From the NCBI GenBank assembly GCA_964606405.1, contig CAZSGH010000008.1:8138-72137 (forward strand): a DNA stretch of 64,000 nucleotides, in the 5' to 3' direction. Of this stretch, positions 7,900 through 16,581 are shown piece after piece. Position 1 is the stretch's first letter. Each line of letters begins with the position of its first letter. Source of the stretch: GCA-002282575 sp964606405. Lineage in GTDB: Bacteria > Pseudomonadota > Gammaproteobacteria > Thiomicrospirales > Thiomicrospiraceae. Under the pieces are notes generated by a model. It had not been told where the DNA came from. It ran no database searches and saw only the letters and a list, made by a program, of their open reading frames with translations. Both the position numbers and the translations under genes were made by a program.

Positions 7900-10608
7900 T
7901 TAGACAGCCCAAGCTTCTGGGACATGTACACCATAGCCTTGTGCCAAATCAACCCCTATTTTTCTCAGTTCAGAAATAATGGCTTCATTTTCAACATATT
8001 CGGCGATTGTTTTTAAACCAAAAACGCCAGCAAGTTGATGCATATTGGCAACAATAGCACGATTAATCGCATCTTTATGAATATTATGAACAAAGGCACC
8101 ATCGATTTTTAAGTAATCAACGGGCATTTGTCGTAAATAAGCGAATGAAGAAAGTCCACTACCAAAGTCGTCTAATGCTAAAGATGATCCTAGATCTTTT
8201 AGCAACTTCATACAACGTAAGGCTTGTACTAAATTGCCCATAGTTGCTGTTTCAGTAATTTCAAAACAAATACGCTCTGCAATATGGGGTTTCTGTGCCA
8301 GCGCATCATGAATAAACAGTAAAAACTTTTCATCTGTTAAACTTTGACCAGATAAATTCAGGCTATAAATAATGCCATCATCGCTATTCTGATTCATAAT
8401 TTTTTCGATATTTTCTAAAGAGCGCTGAATGATCCAACGATCAACTTTAGTCATAATGCCATAACGTTCTGCGGCAGGAATAAATTGATTTGGTGAAAGT
8501 AGTTTTCCCTGTTCATCTTTCATTCGAACCAACACTTCGGCATGGGCTCGAACACCTTTTAACGGTAACATGTATTGAATAAATAGAACGAGACGATTTT
8601 CTTCGATAGCACGGGGAATCCGTTCGGCCCAAGAAAGCTCTTCTTGTCTCTGGCGCACTTCTTCATTGTCAACATGTGCGGATTCAACACGGTTTCGCCC
8701 TTTCTCTTTTGCTAAATAGCATGCAGTGTCGGCTGAAATTAAGCTTTGTTCCACAGAAAGACTAAGATCATCAATCATGACTAAGCCAATACTCACGCCA
8801 ACTTGGAAACGTTTGTCTTGCCATAAAAAAACAAAGTGTTGAATGTCATGAATGATTTGTTCGCAGACAGCAATCGCGGCCTCTGTATTTGTGTTAAACA
8901 ATAATAGACCAAACTCATCGCCACCTAAGCGACCTAAAATGGCATCATCAGGGGTACTACGCAAGAAGACAGTACCAGAAAGTTGACGTAGTAGCTGATC
9001 TCCAGCCATATGCCCAGCAGTATCGTTAACGATTTTAAACTGATCTAAGTCAAGATAGCAGAAGGCGTGTTTTATTTTGCGTTTATGAGCATCAACAATC
9101 GTATTTTTAAGTTGATGCTCAAACTCATAGCGATTAAATAAGCCTGTTAAATGATCGCGCTTCGCCATATTTTCGATTTGTAACCGCATGTCTTCTAAAT
9201 GCGTTACATCCTCTAATACAATAGCAACGCCATTAATACTCTCTGCCTCTTGATGCATTGGAGATAAAGTACAGTCCAGTAGTACTTGATCGCCATGACG
9301 ATTCATCGTTTTGATGTTGTGAAGCTGAACGATTTGATTTTGTTCGATGCAACGAACAAAACTATCCATAATTTTGTGAACTTCTGTTTGAAATTTTACC
9401 GGATAAATATCGCTAAGAAGCTTACCTTCTAACATAGTGTCAGTATGGCTTGTACCTAAAATATCTTTGGCCTTAGGGTTAAGGTATAGGACTCTTCCAT
9501 CGACATCTGTTGTGACGACACCTTCACCTAGCGACCTCAGCGTTGTCTCTGCACGATCGTGCTCTTTTTTGAGTGTTTTTTCTGCTATTAGGCGTTCGTT
9601 TGTGTTTTTAACTTTCTGTTTTAGTAAGTAATACAAAAAAACAATTAATAATAACGTTGTGATAACAATACTCATAGCCGTGAGCCAAGATAGTTTTTGA
9701 GTACTCAGAATGGCCTTCATACTGATGGTAACTGGTTTGTCGAGTAGTGAAAGCGTTTGTGAAAAACCAACAATAGGTAGCCAACTTGAGTCCATTGCTG
9801 CTTTTTGGTACGGAATGAGTGTGCTTCTCGTTTGCTTTGTTGTTCGATAAGTTTGAATGCCAATTTCAAACGATCTATTTTCAATATTAAGCCCGTCAAT
9901 AATGTTTTTAACTAACGCATCTAAAAAAATTTCAGAGGCGACTATTGCTTGTACATGATTCATCCTCTCGCTTTCGGGGATGGCATCAATAAATTTAGTG
10001 TCATAAATAGGATGAAAAATGGTTGTTCCATGTGCGTTTTCTGCAGTGACATGTGACCAAGCTGCTACCATTTTATTGTGTGTGCACGCCTCATCAATAG
10101 CATCTTTAAAGTTTGGATAGCTATAAACATCTCGACCAAGGTGCTTTAATCCAGCAATTTTGTTTTGTTTAATGGTTTCTGAAGGAAAATAGATATGATT
10201 ACTGTTAAGCGGGTCAACATCTGCGTTACCAAATACATGAAAATCTAAATAACCATCTTCTTGTTTTTGCAATTCGTATTGAATGAGGTTTTCGCTTGTA
10301 ATCTTAGGTAAAATGAAAAAACTAATATCACTGCGTTGATGATTAAGCAACTGAATATACAAGTTAAGTTCGCGATCTGTATGTCTTTCTATATTCGTTA
10401 GGGTAAGCGTATTCGCAACCAGACCATTTTCTAGTGCGATAATCGTCGCAAACTCACCACGGAGACGCTCAGTAATACTGGTAAAGGTTTGTTCAAGTTC
10501 TGACTTGGCTGATTGTTGTATAAAATACACGGATAGCCAGCCAGAGGTTATCAGTATTAAAAAGGATAACCCTATAAAAATCGGCCAAGGAAGTTTTTGC
10601 ATTTTCAT
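7900..10608 (-). CDS. Membrane receptor with sensory, PAS, GGDEF and EAL domains
   Basis: A 902-residue cyclic-di-GMP enzyme. It has a membrane segment at about 9-31, a periplasmic region to about 305 that resembles CHASE-type sensors, a second membrane segment, a PAS domain near 350-470, a GGDEF domain with an intact LGRLGGDEFG motif, and an EAL domain. The RxxD inhibitory site is absent before GGDEF. The EAL signature reads AEVLVRM, and SLNLSGQ, EITETA, ALDDFGSG, LKIDGAFV and IAEYVENE keep the metal and catalytic residues, so phosphodiesterase activity is plausible. Its start overlaps the stop of the preceding binding-protein gene by four bases, so the two are translationally coupled. I infer that the binding protein modulates this receptor. 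Confidence 0.92.
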   Translation of the reverse strand: MKMQKLPWPIFIGLSFLILITSGWLSVYFIQQSAKSELEQTFTSITERLRGEFATIIALENGLVANTLTLTNIERHTDRELNLYIQLLNHQRSDISFFILPKITSENLIQYELQKQEDGYLDFHVFGNADVDPLNSNHIYFPSETIKQNKIAGLKHLGRDVYSYPNFKDAIDEACTHNKMVAAWSHVTAENAHGTTIFHPIYDTKFIDAIPESERMNHVQAIVASEIFLDALVKNIIDGLNIENRSFEIGIQTYRTTKQTRSTLIPYQKAAMDSSWLPIVGFSQTLSLLDKPVTISMKAILSTQKLSWLTAMSIVITTLLLIVFLYYLLKQKVKNTNERLIAEKTLKKEHDRAETTLRSLGEGVVTTDVDGRVLYLNPKAKDILGTSHTDTMLEGKLLSDIYPVKFQTEVHKIMDSFVRCIEQNQIVQLHNIKTMNRHGDQVLLDCTLSPMHQEAESINGVAIVLEDVTHLEDMRLQIENMAKRDHLTGLFNRYEFEHQLKNTIVDAHKRKIKHAFCYLDLDQFKIVNDTAGHMAGDQLLRQLSGTVFLRSTPDDAILGRLGGDEFGLLLFNTNTEAAIAVCEQIIHDIQHFVFLWQDKRFQVGVSIGLVMIDDLSLSVEQSLISADTACYLAKEKGRNRVESAHVDNEEVRQRQEELSWAERIPRAIEENRLVLFIQYMLPLKGVRAHAEVLVRMKDEQGKLLSPNQFIPAAERYGIMTKVDRWIIQRSLENIEKIMNQNSDDGIIYSLNLSGQSLTDEKFLLFIHDALAQKPHIAERICFEITETATMGNLVQALRCMKLLKDLGSSLALDDFGSGLSSFAYLRQMPVDYLKIDGAFVHNIHKDAINRAIVANMHQLAGVFGLKTIAEYVENEAIISELRKIGVDLAQGYGVHVPEAWAV

Positions 10609-11564
10609 TTTAAATTATTTTCTTTATAAACAATAGATTGTCTAATAATGGCATCAGGAATTTTAAAATGACTGGTAGATAACAAGTCTGGGTTATAACG
10701 AGATATAAATGTTCTGTTAGGAATGATCGGGATTTGCCAAGGTTGATCCCCTTTGATGATTGCTTGAGTTAACTCAGCCGCCCAATGACCAAACTCCTCT
10801 GGTGATTTTGAAAGACTATACATAGCATAGGGCATCATGAAATCTTGATTCGCAAAGATAAAACGTTGATTGTATTGTTTTAGCCAACTAATAGCCGCTT
10901 CTTTGTCCCAATCTTTAATACCTTCAACAGTTCCTAACTTAATGGCATCGCTACCTTGAGCCATTTTAATTGCTTGTTTCCATTCTTCAAAATTGCGAAC
11001 TAAATAACTTTCAAGCTGAATAGTTTCTTTATCTGTTATTTTTTTAATAGCGGCTTCATCACGTTTTTCGAGTATATTATCCGCTGTAACAATTGCCAAA
11101 TGTTTAAGAGAGCCAACAATCCCTTTTACGGTATTTAGCGTTTGTTTTATGGGCCAAATCTCGGTCATTCCTGTCGCATTATTCATTGGATAGCCAAAAG
11201 GTCTTGGGTCCCAATTAATACCAACATAGACAACAGGCGTATGTCCATTACGCAAGTATGGGCTCACAACATATTCACTGGCAGCATCATCTGCGGCAAT
11301 AATAATATCTGGCTGCGATAAGGATATTAAGTTAGCAATTTCCATTCCTTTATTTTTAAGCTTGCTGGGGTTCGTTTCTTTTTTAGCATTTAAATAATGG
11401 TAAGAAATATTGCAGATCCCTTTTACATCTTGCGTAAATTGTGCCTGAATACGATCACCCCATTCATATCCTAGATGATAGGAATTAATATAAAAGCAGT
11501 TAGCTGCCTGTACAGAGCTTGTTAAGCAGCAACTCAATGTAAAAATAGACAACCACAATTTCAT
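10605..11564 (-). CDS. Periplasmic ABC-type substrate-binding protein (orphan)
   Basis: The 319-residue product begins with a signal peptide (MKLWLSIFTL to SVQA, cut near residue 20) and continues with a two-lobed periplasmic-binding fold of the ABC_sub_bind kind: DIIIAADDAASEY, PVVYVGINWDPRPFGY, an internal hinge and HWAAELTQAIIKGDQPW. I chose the internal ATG at 11564 because the longer frame runs into the upstream permease gene, whose stop is at 11566. No cognate permease or ATPase of an ABC importer is nearby; the next gene, overlapping by four bases, is a GGDEF-EAL receptor. The arrangement recalls the NspS-MbaA pair of Vibrio, where a binding protein controls a c-di-GMP enzyme. The ligand is unknown. 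Confidence 0.85.
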   Translation of the reverse strand: MKLWLSIFTLSCCLTSSVQAANCFYINSYHLGYEWGDRIQAQFTQDVKGICNISYHYLNAKKETNPSKLKNKGMEIANLISLSQPDIIIAADDAASEYVVSPYLRNGHTPVVYVGINWDPRPFGYPMNNATGMTEIWPIKQTLNTVKGIVGSLKHLAIVTADNILEKRDEAAIKKITDKETIQLESYLVRNFEEWKQAIKMAQGSDAIKLGTVEGIKDWDKEAAISWLKQYNQRFIFANQDFMMPYAMYSLSKSPEEFGHWAAELTQAIIKGDQPWQIPIIPNRTFISRYNPDLLSTSHFKIPDAIIRQSIVYKENNLK

Positions 11565-11565
11565 A

Positions 11566-12666
11566 TTAAGAATAATCCAATTGATGACGATGTTTATGCT
11601 CATAGACATCAAATACGGTAATGGCCATCGCTGCAAGCATTGGACCAAAAACCAATCCCATAATGCCAAAATGTAATAAGCCTGCAAAAGTAGATAATAA
11701 GGTTATCCATGTATGATCTAAAGCACTATTGCCATCATTGTGTTGGTGTAGTCGATTGAGTTTTTGAATAATGACAGGACGTAACAGGTTATCAATGCCA
11801 AAACCAATTAATATGGAACTATATAAGGCAGTTGTAATGGCAAGTGCTGGTGCATCGAAAGCAATAAAATAGAGTGAGACAGGTCCCCAGACTAAAAATC
11901 CGCCAACAATTGGTACAAAAGAGGCAACGGCAAAAGCCAAACCTAAAAATAGCCAAGGCATGCCTAAGATAGCCATTAGTAGCGCAAATACAGTTCCTTG
12001 TAGCATGGCAACACCGAGTACGCTCAGGGTCAGCACTGTCGACAAACTAGCAAATCGATTGAGTAAAAAATAATCCAAATGATTAGCAAGAGGCGATAGT
12101 GTAACAATACGTTTAATAAAGTTTGCACCGTCACGATAGAAAAAAAACAGGCTAAATAAGGCAATTGCCATAAATCCTGTAAAGCCAACAATCCCGCTAA
12201 ATAAATTGCTTGCCAACCAAATACTGGCAGTCTTCATTTTATCGATCAGTGTTGGCAGTTGTTCTTTAATGCTGTTTTCGAGTGTTTGTTGTAAGCTGTC
12301 GGTTAGTGGTAAGCCGTTAATAATTTTATGCTCTAATGCCAGTAATGCACCTGGTGGTTGAGTATTGAGCCAGTGTTGCGCTTGTGCAATTAGATCTGCT
12401 CCCATTCGACCACCTTCAGCCAATAAGTAGCTAATAGGAAGAATAACTAATAAGAAAAGCAATGCTGTCATGAAGCCTGCCGCGGCATTTGGCGATAGCT
12501 TTCCTTGATGTTGCAGTTTTTGATAAAGCGAATAGGAGGCTGTTGCTAAGAGTAGTGCAAATAGCAAAGCTGGCACAAACTGACCAAAAAGCCACAATAA
12601 CGCGCCTAATGAAATAAGTAGTAACGCCAGTAAAAAAGGCTCTTCGTAGGGGTGTTTGTTTTCCAT
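11566..12666 (-). CDS. AI-2E family membrane transporter
   Basis: A 366-residue inner-membrane protein of the AI-2 exporter-like family (TqsA/YdiK/PerM relatives). Around eight membrane segments are visible: two at the N terminus (LLALLLISLGALLWLFG and ALLFALLLATASY), one near 65-85, a long soluble loop, and a cluster in the C-terminal half. The conserved region GFAVASFVPIVGGFLVW-type sequence is present as AFAVASFVPIVGGFLVWGPV. Family members export autoinducer-2, other small molecules or Na+; the substrate here is unknown. It heads a three-gene minus-strand operon with the binding protein and GGDEF-EAL receptor, separated from the next gene by one base. Confidence 0.88.
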   Translation of the reverse strand: MENKHPYEEPFLLALLLISLGALLWLFGQFVPALLFALLLATASYSLYQKLQHQGKLSPNAAAGFMTALLFLLVILPISYLLAEGGRMGADLIAQAQHWLNTQPPGALLALEHKIINGLPLTDSLQQTLENSIKEQLPTLIDKMKTASIWLASNLFSGIVGFTGFMAIALFSLFFFYRDGANFIKRIVTLSPLANHLDYFLLNRFASLSTVLTLSVLGVAMLQGTVFALLMAILGMPWLFLGLAFAVASFVPIVGGFLVWGPVSLYFIAFDAPALAITTALYSSILIGFGIDNLLRPVIIQKLNRLHQHNDGNSALDHTWITLLSTFAGLLHFGIMGLVFGPMLAAMAITVFDVYEHKHRHQLDYS

Positions 12667-12790
12667 TTGTATGATGTTATCCCGCAGATAATGGTACTGG
12701 ATAGTTTTATTGTTTTCTTTGACTCATTATCTACTTGATTGAGCAGAATAGCGAGTCGTTATTATTTATACGTAGCCAATAATTTGTTCC

Positions 12791-12806
12791 TGTTTCACGT
12801 GAAACA
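12791..12806. promoter_or_regulatory. ParB-binding site parS (perfect)
   Basis: The 16-base palindrome TGTTTCACGTGAAACA exactly matches the widely conserved chromosomal parS consensus bound by ParB (Spo0J). It lies in the intergenic space between the AI-2E gene and lysA. A second perfect copy is at 17667 and a degenerate one at 14736. Confidence 0.9.
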
Positions 12807-12850
12807 CAGTGATTTTTAGACAAGACTGACCCCTAAATAAGTGGGAATGA

Positions 12851-12888
12851 ATGCCACCCAGACAAAGTGATTATGGCTGGGGTGGCAT
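12851..12888. other. Intergenic hairpin downstream of lysA
   Basis: ATGCCACCCAG and CTGGGGTGGCAT form a stem of about 11 pairs with one bulged base around a 15-base loop. No T tract follows on the lysA strand, so it is at best a weak terminator. With the parS site, this is all I see in the 254-base gap. Confidence 0.35.
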
Positions 12889-12920
12889 GTTTAAACGTGT
12901 CCAAAAACTATAAGGGGAAT

Positions 12921-14174
12921 CTATTCTATGAGAGACTCTCCTCGCATTAAGTCTTCTAATGTTTCTCGCTTGCGTACAATATGGTATTGATTACCATCGA
13001 CCATAACTTCGGCAGTACGCGGGCGACTGTTATAGTTAGAACTCATCACAAAACCGTATGCACCAGCAGATAGAATGGCAAGATAATCACCTTCCTCTAT
13101 GGCAAGCTGGCGTTGTTTTCCTAAAAAGTCGCCTGTTTCACATACAGGACCAACAATATCGATGAGCTGTGTTGGTGTATTTTTTATTTGCACTTCGCAA
13201 ATTTCTTGCCATGCGCCGTATAGGGATGGGCGAATTAAATCATTCATGGCAGCATCGACAATAGCAAAGTGTTTGCCTTCGTTTTCTTTTAGATATTCTA
13301 CTTTTGTTACCAATACACCATTATTGCCAACAATAGCGCGACCTGGCTCAACCAAAATTTCAACATCAGGCTGCCCAACAGCCTGAATAATTGCCTGAAC
13401 ATACTGCGACGGGGAGGGAGCGTGGTCATCTTCTTGATAATTAATTCCTAGGCCACCACCCATGTCGATATGGTGTAAATAAATACCTTCATTGGCGAGT
13501 TGTTGTTGAAAGGCAACGACGCGTTTCGCTGCTTCTTGTAATGGAGATAGATCCAAGAGCTGAGAGCCAATGTGGCAATCGAGACCTTGCACAACGAGGT
13601 ATTCTGAAGCAAAGGCGTAACGATATAGTTCAAATGCCTTATCGAATGAAACGCCAAATTTGTTTTCTTTTAATCCTGTTGATATATAAGCATGTGTTTT
13701 GGGATCAACATCGGGGTTAACTCGAATAGATATTACAGCTGGAATATCCTGTTCTTGAGCGATTTGTTCCAGTCGATAAAGTTCCGCTTCTGACTCTATG
13801 TTAAAACATTTAATACCCATTTGTAGGGCAAATCTCATTTCACTTTCTGTTTTACCAACACCAGAGAAAACCACTTTTTTAGCGTCGCCGCCAGCGCGTA
13901 GTACGCGAGCCAATTCTCCCCCAGACACAATATCAAAACCAGCACCTGCTTGCGCTAAGGTTTGCAATACAGCAAGGTTACTGTTTGTTTTGACTGCGTA
14001 GCAGACTAAGTGAGGCTGTTGCCCGAAGGCAATATCGAATGCTTGCCAGCGTGCACGAATGCCGTTGCGACTGTAGATATAGCAAGGCGTGCCTACTTGT
14101 TTTGCAATGCTATTAATTGCCATGTCTTCAATGGTTAATGCGCCATCAATGCGCTGTATTGGGTTTTGATTCAT
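12921..14174 (-). CDS. lysA: Diaminopimelate decarboxylase
   Basis: LysA catalyses the last step of lysine synthesis, decarboxylating meso-diaminopimelate with pyridoxal phosphate. The 417 residues match the family length. The PLP lysine is Lys62 in CYAVKTNSN. GAGFDIVSGGEL, the DCHIGSQ motif, the glycine-rich DMGGGLGI loop, VEPGRAIVGN and GPVCETGDFL (active-site Cys donated to the partner subunit of the dimer) are all present. The C terminus keeps GAYGFVMSSNYN. It is preceded by the small lipoprotein gene lptM after 21 bases, an arrangement that is common in proteobacteria; no dapF follows here. Confidence 0.97.
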   Translation of the reverse strand: MNQNPIQRIDGALTIEDMAINSIAKQVGTPCYIYSRNGIRARWQAFDIAFGQQPHLVCYAVKTNSNLAVLQTLAQAGAGFDIVSGGELARVLRAGGDAKKVVFSGVGKTESEMRFALQMGIKCFNIESEAELYRLEQIAQEQDIPAVISIRVNPDVDPKTHAYISTGLKENKFGVSFDKAFELYRYAFASEYLVVQGLDCHIGSQLLDLSPLQEAAKRVVAFQQQLANEGIYLHHIDMGGGLGINYQEDDHAPSPSQYVQAIIQAVGQPDVEILVEPGRAIVGNNGVLVTKVEYLKENEGKHFAIVDAAMNDLIRPSLYGAWQEICEVQIKNTPTQLIDIVGPVCETGDFLGKQRQLAIEEGDYLAILSAGAYGFVMSSNYNSRPRTAEVMVDGNQYHIVRKRETLEDLMRGESLIE

Positions 14175-14195
14175 TGTATTCGTTCGCTATAAGAT

Positions 14196-14327
14196 TTATT
14201 GGGAAGGGTTTTGATGTGGTTGTATTGTTTTATCTGCTGGCGGAGTGGGGGGCGGTAAAAGCGTTCCTTTTTTACCACAAGCGAATAAAAAAAACGTTAC
14301 AGTAACAATTAATAATGCTCGCAACAT
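14196..14327 (-). CDS. lptM: LptM-type small lipoprotein
   Basis: A 43-residue reading frame starting ATG at 14327 and ending TAA at 14196. It encodes a short hydrophobic signal (LLIVTVTFFLF), the lipobox FAC with Cys17, then GKKGTLLPPPTPP and a short polar tail. This CGKKG...LPPP pattern is the hallmark of LptM (YifL), a lipoprotein that assists assembly of the LPS translocon LptD/E. Its place directly before lysA is typical of the family and supports the call. The gene is too short for most automatic predictions. Confidence 0.85.
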   Translation of the reverse strand: MLRALLIVTVTFFLFACGKKGTLLPPPTPPADKTIQPHQNPSQ

Positions 14328-14395
14328 TAATTGGTTTTCCGTTAAAAAATGAATTGCTCATAGTTTACTCGAATTGTCGGTTTTTGTTCGTTTAT

Positions 14396-14412
14396 TTGGC
14401 ACTAGATTTGCT
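14396..14412 (+). promoter_or_regulatory. Candidate sigma-54 promoter upstream of the hugZ-PilZ pair
   Basis: TTGGCACTAGATTTGCT matches the sigma-54 -24/-12 consensus, with GG (14398-14399) and GC (14410-14411) ten bases apart. A sigma-70 alternative overlaps it: TTGCTA at 14408, 18 bases, TATAAA at 14432, which would give a nearly leaderless message for the ATG at 14452. Confidence 0.5.
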
Positions 14413-14451
14413 AAAATCAACACTATTGAATTATAAAATATCGAGTTTGTC

Positions 14452-14982
14452 ATGAGCCATTGCTTGACTAATCATCAGGCTGATTTCGATCAGTTCATAC
14501 AGGGTATTAAAACACTAACATTGGCAACGGTTTCGTCAGAAGGGATTGCTGAAGCGAGTTATGCTCCTTTTGTTCGTGTTGGAGGATATTGGTACGTTTA
14601 TGTCAGTGAGTTGGCGACACATACCCAAAATATGATGAGTGCGGGAACTGCATCTGTTTTGCTAATTGAACCAGAACAAGATGCTAGCAATTTGTTTGCA
14701 CGTAGGCGAGCTACTTTCCAAATGAATGCCCAAGAAGTTCCACGTGAAACATCTGATTGGTTGGCAATCATGTCGCAGTTTGAGGCTCAATTTGGATCTA
14801 TCATTGCATTGATTAAAGGACTTAGCGATTTTCATTTGATGGCATTAACTCCTATTTCTGGCAGCTTTGTCTGTGGTTTTGCACAAGCTTTTGCTCTGGG
14901 TGGAGAGAATATGTTATTGGTTAAGCAACGTCGCGAGCCAAGTAGTCGGAATAAAACATTGGTGGATGTCAATTGTGCGTAA
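14452..14982 (+). CDS. HugZ/HutZ-like heme utilisation protein
   Basis: A 176-residue protein of the split-barrel flavin/pyridoxamine-oxidase-like fold, closest in pattern to HugZ/HutZ, which bind and degrade heme to release iron. Typical features are LTLATVSSEGIAEASYAPFV near residues 22-41, YWYVYVSELATHTQNM, and ARRRATFQMNAQEV, followed by the long helical region and a FHLMALTPISGSFVCGFAQAF block near the C terminus. The ATG at 14452 lies close to the putative promoter. The gene overlaps the start of the PilZ-like gene by 17 bases. A degenerate parS site is embedded at 14736-14751. It could instead be a general stress-type FMN-binding protein. Confidence 0.8.
   Translation: MSHCLTNHQADFDQFIQGIKTLTLATVSSEGIAEASYAPFVRVGGYWYVYVSELATHTQNMMSAGTASVLLIEPEQDASNLFARRRATFQMNAQEVPRETSDWLAIMSQFEAQFGSIIALIKGLSDFHLMALTPISGSFVCGFAQAFALGGENMLLVKQRREPSSRNKTLVDVNCA
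14736..14751. promoter_or_regulatory. Degenerate parS-like site inside hugZ
   Basis: AGTTCCACGTGAAACA matches 14 of the 16 bases of the parS consensus, keeping the central CACGTGAAAC. It encodes part of EVPRETS in the hugZ-like gene. Variants of this kind are bound more weakly by ParB in other bacteria. Confidence 0.5.
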
Positions 14983-15910
14983 TGTAAGGCGTTATTTTAG
15001 GCTGGATGTTTTAGTGCCAGCGGTCATTAAGCTTGCGGATAAAGACGAGGTTGTACGGGTTGTTTTGCCTGAGTTGGCTGGTGGGGCTTGGACTGAAAGT
15101 GAAATGCGTTTCGATATTGACTCTCGGAGAGTTATTGAAAAATTGGCGCAAGAGAACGAAACGGCAGGCAAAATTCTTCGTGATTTACAGAGTCGATTAG
15201 ATATGCTCGCTGAGGCGATTATTTGGTTGGTTCAAGGCGACTTTCCGCAAGAGCGAATCGAAAACTACGTGCCGCGTCGTGCAATGGCTGCCTTGGTGAT
15301 GCATTTAAAAGCGGGTAGTTTTACGGTTGATATGCTCAGAGCATTGAATGAAAAAATAGAATTTTATTTTTCGGTTGTGGATGTCGCCGCAAATAAAAAC
15401 TATGCTGCGTTTTTGGATATGATGAAATCGGTTGAGTTTGTTTTTGACTCATTATTGGTAGGATTGGCCGAGAAATCGTCTTCGGGGGCCGTATTGGCAA
15501 AAGCAGTCTTATCGCTTCATGCTAAGTTAGAGCGCCATGTAGATTTTTTACACAAATTTCGTCAAGAAGCCCAGTACATGGTTAATAAAGACTCATGGCC
15601 TGTACGCAAGCTCAATGTTAGCGCTGGCGGGGTAGGTTTTCTCAGTGCGCATCCTTATCCTAAATTTGCGCGTTTAGTGATTAATTTCCGTTTAGGTCCT
15701 AAATTAGAAACGTTTAATATGACTGGCAATATTGTTAGTAGCCGGACCTTATCAGATGGTGAGCATTACATTGCGGTTGAGTTTACAAATGCGATAGAGT
15801 CAGTGCAAAGTAGGATAATTATTCTTCTTCAAAATGAAGAGCTTAATCAAGTAATGTCTTATCTTCACAAGCCCGCTAAGGCGGCTGTCGTTGATGACGA
15901 TGAATGGTAG
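14966..15910 (+). CDS. PilZ-domain protein, probable c-di-GMP effector
   Basis: The 314-residue protein has PilZ features split over its length. The N terminus reads RNVRRYFRLDVLVPAVIKL, which resembles the arginine-rich first strand of PilZ domains. A long helical middle (residues about 60-215) follows, then a second PilZ-like part with RKLNVSAGGVGFLS, matching the N/D-x-S-x-x-G motif, and the beta strands FNMTGNIVSS and HYIAVEF. Such proteins sense c-di-GMP and often control pili or flagella. I chose ATG 14966, which overlaps the end of hugZ, because the longer frame shares hugZ sequence in another frame and would add 33 atypical residues. It ends just before a half-copy of the dispersed repeat. 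Confidence 0.75.
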   Translation: MSIVRNVRRYFRLDVLVPAVIKLADKDEVVRVVLPELAGGAWTESEMRFDIDSRRVIEKLAQENETAGKILRDLQSRLDMLAEAIIWLVQGDFPQERIENYVPRRAMAALVMHLKAGSFTVDMLRALNEKIEFYFSVVDVAANKNYAAFLDMMKSVEFVFDSLLVGLAEKSSSGAVLAKAVLSLHAKLERHVDFLHKFRQEAQYMVNKDSWPVRKLNVSAGGVGFLSAHPYPKFARLVINFRLGPKLETFNMTGNIVSSRTLSDGEHYIAVEFTNAIESVQSRIIILLQNEELNQVMSYLHKPAKAAVVDDDEW

Positions 15911-15915
15911 GAAAC

Positions 15916-15968
15916 CTCTAAAAACCTCACTTTGTTTGTTTTTATCTTTCCTAATTTATTTTTAGAGA
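15916..15968 (+). repeat. Dispersed inverted-repeat element, left half only
   Basis: Only the left 50 or so bases of the element are present: CTCTAAAAACCTCACTTTG, the small hairpin, CTTTCCTAATTTATTTTTAG. The GAAGGAAGGG core and the right half are missing. It follows the PilZ gene stop by five bases. Confidence 0.75.
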
Positions 15969-16006
15969 CTACTTGAGCTTCCCAATTTTATGTTTACTGG
16001 TGATTG

Positions 16007-16049
16007 CTGACAATAAAAAAGGAGCTAGCAGCTCCTTTTTTATTGTCAG
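16007..16049. terminator. Bidirectional intrinsic terminator
   Basis: A perfect 20-pair stem (CTGACAATAAAAAAGGAGCT with its complement) around a three-base AGC loop sits between the converging PilZ and SCP2 genes. A and T runs flank the GGAGCT core on both strands, so it can terminate transcription from both sides. Confidence 0.92.
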
Positions 16050-16059
16050 ATTAGGACAC

Positions 16060-16455
16060 TTATTTTACTTTTGCCATTAGCGCAAAGCTTTTAACAAAAG
16101 GATTAGCTAGGGCAGGGTTCTTAATCATCGTGCCAAAATCGCCACTTGCAAACTTCATTTTACCGAAAGTTACTGCTGAACCTAAGCCCATCATTCCGGG
16201 AGGATCATTCATCCATTTTTCCCACTGTTCTTTCTTAGCACGCATATCCCAGTCTAATGGACTGCCATCGTATGCGCCTGCATGGGTAATCATGCCGTTT
16301 TCAACTTTCACGAAGGCATGTGCTTGCGCTTCGCCCTGAAAGCCAATAGCAATCGTGGTGGTGAAACCAACTTTTGCTAACTCGCCAGATACTTCGGGTG
16401 CTGTATTCCAAGCATCTTTGTACTTATTCATCCATTCGTCGTCAAATAGTTCCAT
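16060..16455 (-). CDS. SCP2 sterol-transfer-like domain protein
   Basis: A 131-residue protein that matches small bacterial SCP-2 domain proteins, which have a lipid-binding alpha/beta fold. The recognisable parts are GFTTTIAIGF, AHAFVKVENGMITH, the acidic-aromatic region DWDMRAKKEQWEKWMNDPP, and the strand KMKFASGDFGTMIKNP near the end. No ligand or pathway can be deduced. The longest frame begins ten codons earlier, but TAGGAG lies about eight bases before the ATG at 16455, so I use that start. The gene is alone and converges on the PilZ gene across a strong terminator. Confidence 0.78.
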   Translation of the reverse strand: MELFDDEWMNKYKDAWNTAPEVSGELAKVGFTTTIAIGFQGEAQAHAFVKVENGMITHAGAYDGSPLDWDMRAKKEQWEKWMNDPPGMMGLGSAVTFGKMKFASGDFGTMIKNPALANPFVKSFALMAKVK

Positions 16456-16581
16456 TACTTTAAGTCTCCTATTGTCGTTATTCATTTTTTATGTCATATT
16501 TCGAGCTATGATTATCGGTTAAATAATAACAACACGAAAGCTGAAAGATTTTATTACTCCATAAATAAAGACAATGTACGC

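Noticed and set aside
14384..14412. TTGGCA and TAAAAT before hugZ as a sigma-70 promoter
   Set aside because: The spacing between them is only ten bases; the sigma-54 reading or TTGCTA-N18-TATAAA fits better.
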